Shown here: in pieces, positions 15,692 to 22,444 of the stretch
Numbering within the stretch: the first letter of the stretch is position 1
Layout: every line of letters starts with the position of its first letter
From: JAWKHR01 sp041394725
GTDB lineage: Bacteria > Acidobacteriota > Vicinamibacteria > Vicinamibacterales > SCN-69-37
Length of the DNA: 35,477 bases
Direction of reading: 5' to 3'
Assembly (NCBI GenBank): GCA_041394725.1
Contig: JAWKHR010000063.1
Location: 1-35,477, forward strand
Program-made: the position numbers and the translations under genes
Notes under the pieces: generated by a model
The model's database searches: none
What the model saw: only the letters and a program-made list of their open reading frames with translations
What the model was told of the DNA's origin: nothing

Positions 15692-16372
15692 ATGACGCCG
15701 CGGGTGCTGGTCGTCGAGGACGATGAGCCGCTGGGCCGGCAGGTGGAAGGGACCCTGACCGGCGCCGGGTACGACGTGCGACGGGTCCGGCGGGGCGACG
15801 AGGCCCTCGACCAGGACCTGGCCTCCTACGCCCTCGTCGTGCTCGACCTGATGCTGCCCGGCGCCCACGGCCTGGACGTGCTCAGGGCCGCGCGTCGCGC
15901 CGATCTCCCGGTGCCCGTGCTGGTCCTGAGCGCCCGCGCCGACACCGCCGACAAGGTCCGCGCGCTCGAACTCGGCGCGGACGACTACCTGACCAAGCCG
16001 TTCTGGCCCGAGGAACTGCTCGCGCGTGTCCGCGCGCGGCTGCGACGTCCCGCGCTCGAGACCCCGGAGCCGGTGCGCGTCGGCTCGCTCGTCATCGATC
16101 CGGTCGCGCGGGTGGTGACGATCGAGAACGGGCCCGTCGACCTCACCCGCGTCGAGTTCGACCTGCTCGCCGCGCTGGCCCGGCGTCCCGGCGCCGCGGT
16201 GTCCCGCGCGGCACTCGTCCGTCACGCCCTCACCGCCGATCCGGCGATCGACGACGTCGACGACCGCGCCCTCGACGCGCACGTCTCGCGCCTGAGGCGC
16301 AAGCTGGGCCCCGCCGCGCGCCACGTCGCGACGGTGTGGGGCGTGGGGTACCGGCTGGAGGTGGACCCATGA
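15692..16372 (+). CDS. OmpR/PhoB-family response regulator
   Basis: This 226-residue protein has a receiver domain (1-117) with acidic pocket E9/D10/D11, phospho-acceptor D52 (VVLDLMLPG) and K102 (LTKPF), followed by a winged-helix DNA-binding domain (about 128-226) ending in VATVWGVGYRLEVDP. It is the cytosolic output partner of the histidine kinase encoded next: the stop TGA overlaps the kinase ATG (ATGA, 16369-16372), giving translational coupling. No known regulon can be assigned from sequence. Confidence 0.94.
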   Translation: MTPRVLVVEDDEPLGRQVEGTLTGAGYDVRRVRRGDEALDQDLASYALVVLDLMLPGAHGLDVLRAARRADLPVPVLVLSARADTADKVRALELGADDYLTKPFWPEELLARVRARLRRPALETPEPVRVGSLVIDPVARVVTIENGPVDLTRVEFDLLAALARRPGAAVSRAALVRHALTADPAIDDVDDRALDAHVSRLRRKLGPAARHVATVWGVGYRLEVDP

Positions 16373-17826
16373 CCATTCGCACCCGGCTCATCATGGTCAG
16401 CCTGCTCGTGGCGATCCCGACCGCCGGCGGCTTTGCGGGATACCTCACGGCCGAACGATGGAAGGCGGGATCGTCGGGCCTGGTGCAGTGGACGGAAGCG
16501 CAGTTGCACAATCTGCTCTTCCAGGTGAACTGCGTGCGCCGCGGACATACGCCGACCGAGACGGCGCGCAACTACGTCCTCGTCCAGCCGACGGACCGCT
16601 CCGTCCTGCCCGACTCGTCACCATTCGGTTCGGGGCGTGTCGACGAAACCTCGTTTCGTCTGTTCGCCTTTGACGAGACACTGCAGAAGCCGTTTCCAGC
16701 ATCGGCCGTCGTGCCGGCCGTGATCTTCGAAGGCCTTGCGGCGGATGCGGGGCGCGCCCTGGCAGGCGAGGACCAGGGCCCGATGGCTCGCCTGTACTCG
16801 CTGCACCAGGGACTCTGGTACGTGAAGGCGACCGGCCTCGGCGGAAACTGCGCTTTCGCCGTCGCGACGATGGAACGTCCATTGCCGACTCTATGGGAGG
16901 GCACGGCGCTCGCGACGATGATCGGCGCGGTGTTTCTCGCTGCGCTGGTTTCGGGCGGTACCGTCGTAAGGCGGGTACGGCGCCTGACCCGCCACGTGCG
17001 GCAGTCAGCCGAGGAAGGCTACGAGCCAGTTCCAGTCGAAGGACGGGACGAGCTGGCGACCCTGGCGTCAGCGTTCAACGACGCCGGCGCCGGCCTGCGG
17101 CGCCAGCTCGACGAGGTCGGCCGCCGCGAGCAGACGCTCCGCGAGTTCGTCGCGAACACCGGCCACGACATCGCGACGCCGCTCAGCGTGCTGCAGGGCC
17201 ACCTGAGCGCGCTCGAGCGCGAGACCACGCTGACCGACGCCGCCCGCGCCGACGTGGCCGCGGCGATCGGCGAGGCCGATCACCTGCGATCGATCCTCGG
17301 CAACCTCGCGGCGACGGCGAAGCTCGAGACGCCAGGCTGGATCGTGGACGTCCGGGCGACCGACCTCGTCCCGCTCGTCGAGCGCCTGGTCGATCGCCAC
17401 CAGCCCGCCGCGCGCGCCGCCGGCGTCGAGCTGAACCTCGCCGTGCCGCGCGATCCGGTCGTCGCCGAGGTGGACGCCACGCTCTTCGAGCAGGCCGTCG
17501 GCAACCTCGTGGACAACGCGATCCGCTACAACCGGCGCGGCGGCCACGTGGCCGTGCTGCTCGACGCGACGGACGCGGCGGACGGCCGCTTCGCCGTCAG
17601 CGTGACCGACGATGGCCCCGGCGTGTCCGACGAGTCGCTGGCGCACCTGGGCGAGCGGCACTTCCGCGCCGACGAGGCCCGGTCGCGCCGGCCGGAAGGG
17701 CAGGGGATCGGCCTCGCCATCGCACGCGAGGTCGCCGACCGCCTCGACTGCACCCTGTCGTTCCGCCGCGCCGACTCCGGCGGCCTGACGGCCGAGCTCA
17801 CCGGGTCGATCTCGATCGCCCGGTAG
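16369..17826 (+). CDS. Membrane sensor histidine kinase
   Basis: This 485-residue protein has a first transmembrane helix at about residues 5-27 and a periplasmic sensor domain of about 150 residues without recognised family features. A second helix lies at about 180-202, then a HAMP linker. A HisKA domain follows with phospho-acceptor H266 (NTGHDIATPLSVL), then an HATPase domain with N box (LVDNAIRYN), G1 (DDGPGVSD) and G2 (GQGIGLAI). It phosphorylates the coupled response regulator. The sensor-coding part (about 16430-16900) uses more A/T third positions than the flanking catalytic part, which hints at faster drift or a domain swap. Its end overlaps the convergent serine hydrolase gene by 29 bp. 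Confidence 0.93.
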   Translation: MTIRTRLIMVSLLVAIPTAGGFAGYLTAERWKAGSSGLVQWTEAQLHNLLFQVNCVRRGHTPTETARNYVLVQPTDRSVLPDSSPFGSGRVDETSFRLFAFDETLQKPFPASAVVPAVIFEGLAADAGRALAGEDQGPMARLYSLHQGLWYVKATGLGGNCAFAVATMERPLPTLWEGTALATMIGAVFLAALVSGGTVVRRVRRLTRHVRQSAEEGYEPVPVEGRDELATLASAFNDAGAGLRRQLDEVGRREQTLREFVANTGHDIATPLSVLQGHLSALERETTLTDAARADVAAAIGEADHLRSILGNLAATAKLETPGWIVDVRATDLVPLVERLVDRHQPAARAAGVELNLAVPRDPVVAEVDATLFEQAVGNLVDNAIRYNRRGGHVAVLLDATDAADGRFAVSVTDDGPGVSDESLAHLGERHFRADEARSRRPEGQGIGLAIAREVADRLDCTLSFRRADSGGLTAELTGSISIAR

Positions 17827-19285
17827 GCTCGCGCCGCCGTGGCGCCTCCAGCCGTTGCCCCTCCGCGACGATCCGGATCGCGGTGACCTCGCCGCCCGGC
17901 CCCGTCAGGAATTCGGCCGACGCCCCCGGCGCCGCGAGCACCGCGAACGTCGTCGGGCTGGTCGCGAAGAGTTCGGCCTCGCCGAGGCCGGGCACGTTCG
18001 CGAACAGGCGTTCCTCGTACAGGAACACGCGGATGGCGCCGCGGCCGCCGGGCATGTCGTACTCACCGGCCAGGCGCTCCAGCGCCGCGGTGGGTAGCGT
18101 GACGATGGCCGGTGCGGGCGGCGCGGGCCGTCCGGCGGCGAGCGGCTCGACGTGCATCGGCGCCGTGCGCGGCGAGGCGGGCGGGTGGCCGGTACGTGCC
18201 GCGGGAGCGACCGTCCGCGCGGCGGCGATGCGCTCGACCATCTGCCAGATCGCCGTGCCGGGGACGCTTCGGCCGCGGTCCGTGTCGGCCCGGTGCACGA
18301 CGACGAGGTCGAGGCCGGGCACGAGGAACACCGCCTGGCCGCCCGTGCCGCGCGCGAGCCGGATCGACTGGCCGCTGAGCACCGGGTACCGTGCCGCGTC
18401 GAGCGCGCCGGCATCCCAGGTCCACCAGAGGTAGCCGTACCCGGCACCCTTGCCGAGGTCCGAGTGCGGGCGCAGGCTGTCGCGGACCCACGACTCCGGC
18501 ACCACCTGCGTGCCCTGCCACCGGCCGTCGTCCAGGTACAGTTGCCCGAAGCGCGCCAGGTCGCGCGCGGAGATGCGGAAGGTGTGCGCGGGGAGGTGCG
18601 AGAGGCCGGGCTCGAGCACGCGGAGCTGTGCCGACGCGTCGAAGTCCTCCATGCCGACCGGGCGCGCGATGCGATCGGCGAACGCCTGGTAGAGGTCCTG
18701 CCCGGTCGCGCGCTCGTAGATCGCCTCGGCCGCGTTGAAGTCCCAGTTGTTGTAGTACCAGAACGTGCCGGGCGCGTGACTGCCGCGTGCCGGGCGGTTG
18801 TCGGCCTGCTCGTCGGATGCGTAGGCCGCGCCGTGGTACACACCCGACCGTGCGGCAATGAGGTCGGCGAACGTCGCGCCTCGCTCGGCCGGCGTCAGCG
18901 GCGGCACGTCATCGACCCTGAGATCGGCGAGGGTCGCGTCGAGCGACAGCCGGCCATCCGCGATCGCCTGGCCGTAGAGCGCGCCGGCCAGGCTCTTGCG
19001 CACCGAGTGCGCCATCAGCGGCCGATCGACCGCGCCCCACGCGGCGAGGACCCGGCCGCGATAGACGACCACGACCGCCGCCGACCCGCTCTCGTCGGCC
19101 AGCGACCGTGCGCCCTCGAGTGCGTCGGCCGAGAACCCGGCCTCCGCCGGATCGGCGTACGCCTCCCAGGCCGCGCCGGGCGACGTGGCCGGCGTCGTTG
19201 ACGTCGAAGCGGCGGGCGCGGCGGACGCGGCGAGCAACACGGCGACGGCGAGGATCGTCAGGGCAGACCTCGGGCGCAACGGCAT
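17798..19285 (-). CDS. Exported class C beta-lactamase-like serine hydrolase
   Basis: This 495-residue protein has a signal peptide (residues 1-27) and a serine hydrolase domain of the beta-lactamase/penicillin-binding type. Motif one is S94-V-R-K97 (AHSVRKSL), motif two is the Y-x-N in WYYNNWDFN, and the third motif region is GTGG in ARGTGGQAVFLV, in place of KTG. A C-terminal extension (about 380-495) forms a small beta domain with RLAGEYD. Such proteins are esterases, D-aminopeptidases or peptidoglycan hydrolases at least as often as lactamases. No antibiotic role should be assumed. AGGAGG stands just upstream of the ATG at 19285. It is the last gene of a minus-strand run and overlaps the histidine kinase end. 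Confidence 0.9.
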   Translation of the reverse strand: MPLRPRSALTILAVAVLLAASAAPAASTSTTPATSPGAAWEAYADPAEAGFSADALEGARSLADESGSAAVVVVYRGRVLAAWGAVDRPLMAHSVRKSLAGALYGQAIADGRLSLDATLADLRVDDVPPLTPAERGATFADLIAARSGVYHGAAYASDEQADNRPARGSHAPGTFWYYNNWDFNAAEAIYERATGQDLYQAFADRIARPVGMEDFDASAQLRVLEPGLSHLPAHTFRISARDLARFGQLYLDDGRWQGTQVVPESWVRDSLRPHSDLGKGAGYGYLWWTWDAGALDAARYPVLSGQSIRLARGTGGQAVFLVPGLDLVVVHRADTDRGRSVPGTAIWQMVERIAAARTVAPAARTGHPPASPRTAPMHVEPLAAGRPAPPAPAIVTLPTAALERLAGEYDMPGGRGAIRVFLYEERLFANVPGLGEAELFATSPTTFAVLAAPGASAEFLTGPGGEVTAIRIVAEGQRLEAPRRREPTGRSRSTR

Positions 19286-19302
19286 GGGAGCCTCCTGGAA
19301 TT

Positions 19303-19344
19303 GAAGATTGATGAACGGTGATTGAGGGAGTGATCGGCGATTGA
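19303..19344. repeat. GATTGA motif cluster in an intergenic gap
   Basis: The 70-bp gap between the ADOP permease and the serine hydrolase contains GATTGA at 19306-19311, 19320-19325 and 19339-19344 in AT-richer sequence. They resemble the heptamer array at 14152-14212 but are not in perfect register. Confidence 0.55.
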
Positions 19345-19355
19345 GGAATACGCGA

Positions 19356-22052
19356 TCAATCCGACCGCATCACTTCGACCGGATCCGTCCGCAGCGCGCG
19401 GCGAGCCGGGATCGCGCAGGCGAGGAGCGCCGCAGAGGCGAGCGCCACCGTGACGAGGCCGAGCAGCGCCGCATCGGGCCGCGGCAGATCCATCACGCGC
19501 GCCAGCGCCGTGCCGGCCGCGATCGAGAGCCCCAGGCCGACGCCGAGACCGGCCGCCGAGAGCGTCAGGCCCCGCGCCAGGAAGCCGCGCGCCAGCGCGC
19601 CCGGACTCGCGCCGAGGGCCAGACGCACGCCGGTCTCGCGCCGCTCGGCCGCCACCGTCAACGCCACGACCGCGTGGACGCCGACGAGTCCCAGGACGAG
19701 CGCGAGCACCGCGAACGCCGAGACGAGGCCGACGAGCAGCCGCGGCAGCGCGAGCAGGTCGGCTCGCAGGGCGTCGGTCGTCCGCGTATTGAAGAGCGGC
19801 AGTTGCGGATCGATCGCCGCCACGACGACTCGCATCGGCGCCAGCAACGCGCTGGGATCGCCGTCGGTCCGCGCGACGATGACGGCCCGCGGCACCGGAA
19901 GATCCTCGGCGGAAAAGTAGAGCGCCGCCTCGGGACCGTCCGCCAGGCTGCGATGGTGCACGTCGCCGACGACAGCCTGCACGGTGAAGGGCTCGGCCAC
20001 GCCGTCGAGCCAGATCCGCCGGCCGACCGCCGAGCCGTCCGGCCAGTGCCGTCGCGCCAGCGCGTGGCTGACCAGCACCGAGGGCGCGCCGGTTCGCCGG
20101 CCGGCGTCGAACGCGCGACCGGCCTCCACCCGGATGCCCGCCGCGTGGAAGTAGTCGCCGGCCACGCGATAGGACAGCGCGAAGTCGAATGCGGCGTCGC
20201 CTTCGGCGAGCCGATACCGGACCTGGCTCCACGACTGCGACATCGGCAGCGTGTCCACGAGGCCCACGGCGGTCACGCCGGGCAGCGCGCGCACGCGGTC
20301 GAGCATCGCGGCGAACGTCTGCCGCCAGGCGTCGGACGTGGGATAGGCCGCGCCGGGAAGCGAGACCTCGGCCGCCGCCAGCTGGCGATCCAGTCCCACG
20401 TCCACGCGCTGCTCCAACCGCAGTCGTCCCGCCAGCACGCCGCTGATCGAGACCAGGAGCACCGCGAGCGCCATCTCGACCACGACGACGGTCCGCAACG
20501 ACCGCGCACGGCCGGGCACGACTCCGGCTCTGGCTCCTGCGCCGAGCGCGGAGGCCAGCCGCGTCCGCGACAGGCGAAACGCCGGCACGACCCCGACGAT
20601 GAGGCCGCACGCGGTGGCCAGGCCGAACGCCCAGATCGCCAGGCCCGCGTCGAGGCGGATGAGGTCGAGGCGTGGCGTCTCGGCCGGCGCCAGGCTCACC
20701 AGCGCCCCGATGCCCCAGGCGGCCAGCAGCACGCCCAGCGCACCGCCCGCGAGGGCGAGGAGCAGTTGTTCGGTCAGCGCCTGGCGCGCGAGCCGGGATC
20801 GGCCGGCGCCGAGCGCGGCCCGTACCGCGAACTCGCGCCGGCGCCACCCGCTGCGCGCGATCAGCAGATGCGCGAGGTTGGCGCAGGCGAGCAGCAGGAC
20901 CGCCAGCGCACAGCCCTGGAGCGCCGCGAACGTCCCGCTGACGTCGCCCACGATCTCGGTCGCCAGCGGTCGGACCGACACGCCGGCGGGCCACCGGTCG
21001 GCGCCGAGCGCGCGGGCGCGGTCCGCCGCGTCCGCTTCCAGGGCCAGGCGCGCCACGGTCGGCGTGACCCCGTCGGCAAGGCGCGCGACCACCCGGTACG
21101 CCGCGGTGTCCACGTTCGCCGGATCCAGCCGCAGCGGCAGCCACAAGTCCGCGCCGCGCCAGGACAGCGGCTCGAAGTCCCGCGGCATGACGCCGACGAT
21201 TCGATACGTCGTCGCGCCCAGGCGCAGGGTCCCGCCCGTGACGTCCGGCCGCCCGCCGAACCGCCGCTGCCACGTGGTCCACGAGACGACGGTCACCGGT
21301 GGCGCGCCGTCCGCGGCATCCCCGGCGTCGAGCGCGCGACCGACGAGCGGCGCGACGCCCAGCGTCCGGAAGAAGCCGCCGGCGACGAGCGCCACCGGGA
21401 TGCGTTCCGCCGGCGTCGTGCCGGTCAGGTTGGCGGTCGTGTAGGCGTAGGCGGCCGATGCCGCGAAGACGTCCGTCCGCGCTTCCCAGGCGACCGCGGC
21501 CGCCGGCGTGACGTTGGCGCGCCCGCCGCGGCCCGGCAGCGTCTGGACCACCTGCACGAGGCGGTCCGGCGCCTCGAACGGCAACGGCGTGAGCAGCACG
21601 CCGCGGACGGCGGCGAGGATGACGATGTTGGCGCCGATGCCGAGCGCGATCGTCGCGACGACGGTGAGCGCCACGCCCGGAAAACGCCGGAACGACCGCA
21701 CCGCATCCCGCAGGTCCTGCGCGAGGAACGACGCGCGCGTGCGGCCGGCATCGGCCGCGGCATGATCCGTCGCCCCGTTCGACCGCGTCCACCGGCGCGC
21801 CGCCATTCGCTCCGCCAGGCCGTTGCGGACCGCGTCGTGGATGGCGACAAACCAGAACGCGGCGCGGGCGCGGGCGCCGAGCGCGGCAGCCTCGCGCCGC
21901 CGATCGCGAAACGCCTGCGTCATCGCCCCGGCGAATCGCGCGCGGAACGCGGGCGGATACGATCGCAGCAGCAGGGCGTACAGCCGTTCGGCACGCGCCG
22001 GCGCGGCGTCGCGGGCCCGGCGGCCATCGCCATCGGGCTGCCGATCGGTCAT
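19356..22052 (-). CDS. ADOP-type MacB/FtsX permease
   Basis: This 898-residue protein has the 'acidobacterial duplicated orphan permease' architecture. An N-terminal cytosolic helix region (LYALLLRSYPPAFRARF) comes first. Then a FtsX-type half follows: first membrane helix VALTVVATIALGIGANIVIL, a periplasmic MacB core, and three helices around residues 370-500. A second half repeats the pattern and ends in ARRALRTDPVEVMRSD. No ATPase gene is adjacent, which explains 'orphan'. Relatives in MacAB/LolCDE systems transmit mechanical force for export of lipoproteins, peptides or drugs; the cargo here is unknown. Its start overlaps the PadR stop (TCAT on the plus strand, 22049-22052), so it is translated with the regulator. 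Confidence 0.92.
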   Translation of the reverse strand: MTDRQPDGDGRRARDAAPARAERLYALLLRSYPPAFRARFAGAMTQAFRDRRREAAALGARARAAFWFVAIHDAVRNGLAERMAARRWTRSNGATDHAAADAGRTRASFLAQDLRDAVRSFRRFPGVALTVVATIALGIGANIVILAAVRGVLLTPLPFEAPDRLVQVVQTLPGRGGRANVTPAAAVAWEARTDVFAASAAYAYTTANLTGTTPAERIPVALVAGGFFRTLGVAPLVGRALDAGDAADGAPPVTVVSWTTWQRRFGGRPDVTGGTLRLGATTYRIVGVMPRDFEPLSWRGADLWLPLRLDPANVDTAAYRVVARLADGVTPTVARLALEADAADRARALGADRWPAGVSVRPLATEIVGDVSGTFAALQGCALAVLLLACANLAHLLIARSGWRRREFAVRAALGAGRSRLARQALTEQLLLALAGGALGVLLAAWGIGALVSLAPAETPRLDLIRLDAGLAIWAFGLATACGLIVGVVPAFRLSRTRLASALGAGARAGVVPGRARSLRTVVVVEMALAVLLVSISGVLAGRLRLEQRVDVGLDRQLAAAEVSLPGAAYPTSDAWRQTFAAMLDRVRALPGVTAVGLVDTLPMSQSWSQVRYRLAEGDAAFDFALSYRVAGDYFHAAGIRVEAGRAFDAGRRTGAPSVLVSHALARRHWPDGSAVGRRIWLDGVAEPFTVQAVVGDVHHRSLADGPEAALYFSAEDLPVPRAVIVARTDGDPSALLAPMRVVVAAIDPQLPLFNTRTTDALRADLLALPRLLVGLVSAFAVLALVLGLVGVHAVVALTVAAERRETGVRLALGASPGALARGFLARGLTLSAAGLGVGLGLSIAAGTALARVMDLPRPDAALLGLVTVALASAALLACAIPARRALRTDPVEVMRSD

Positions 22053-22405
22053 CGCGAGCCCCGGCGCAGCAGGCGCGTGCCACGCGCCGCGCGCAGCTGG
22101 CCGTCCAGGCGCGCCATCTCGGCTTCCGCGACCTGAATCCCGAACGGCGTCAGCTCGTAATATCGCCGCCGCTCGTCGCCGCCCGGATCAGGGCGCTCAT
22201 CGAGCTCCGCGATCAGCCCGTCGGCGAGCATCCGCGCCAGCGCCCGGTACAACGTGCCGGCGTGCAGGCGCACCCGTCCCCCGGTGCGCGTCTCCACGTG
22301 CCGCATGATGTGGTACCCGTGGCATTCGCCGTCGCCGAGCGCGAGCAGGATCTCGAAGACGACGGGCGTCAGCGGCAGGAGGTCGTGAGGGGACGGGTGG
22401 GGCAT
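22049..22405 (-). CDS. PadR-family transcriptional regulator
   Basis: This 118-residue winged-helix protein has PadR hallmarks: LTPVVFEILLALGDGECHGYHI, the recognition region GRVRLHAGTLYRALARMLADGLI, wing residues DERRRYYELTPFG and a C-terminal dimerisation helix. Such proteins normally repress their own operon and release DNA on binding a ligand. It is coupled by a 4-bp overlap to the ADOP permease. The ATG at 22405 is the only start after the promoter; no ribosome binding site precedes it. The start codon itself lies inside an 11-bp inverted repeat that is a likely operator. Confidence 0.93.
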   Translation of the reverse strand: MPHPSPHDLLPLTPVVFEILLALGDGECHGYHIMRHVETRTGGRVRLHAGTLYRALARMLADGLIAELDERPDPGGDERRRYYELTPFGIQVAEAEMARLDGQLRAARGTRLLRRGSR

Positions 22406-22444
22406 GTGTGCGTTGAGCGTATAGACGCGACGCACACATGTCAA
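22403..22444 (-). promoter_or_regulatory. PadR-ADOP promoter and operator-like dyad overlapping the start codon
   Basis: CATGTGTGCGT (22403-22413) and ACGCACACATG (22430-22440) are exact inverted copies, 16 bp apart. Reading the minus strand, a perfect TTGACA -35 box (22444-22439) overlaps one arm. A TATACG -10 box (22423-22418), 15 bp on, lies between the arms, and the other arm contains the PadR ATG. The ATGT-N-ACAT pattern matches known PadR operators. The transcript would begin a few bases before the ATG, so it would be leaderless. The -35 box also overlaps the stop codon of the upstream gene. Confidence 0.75.
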
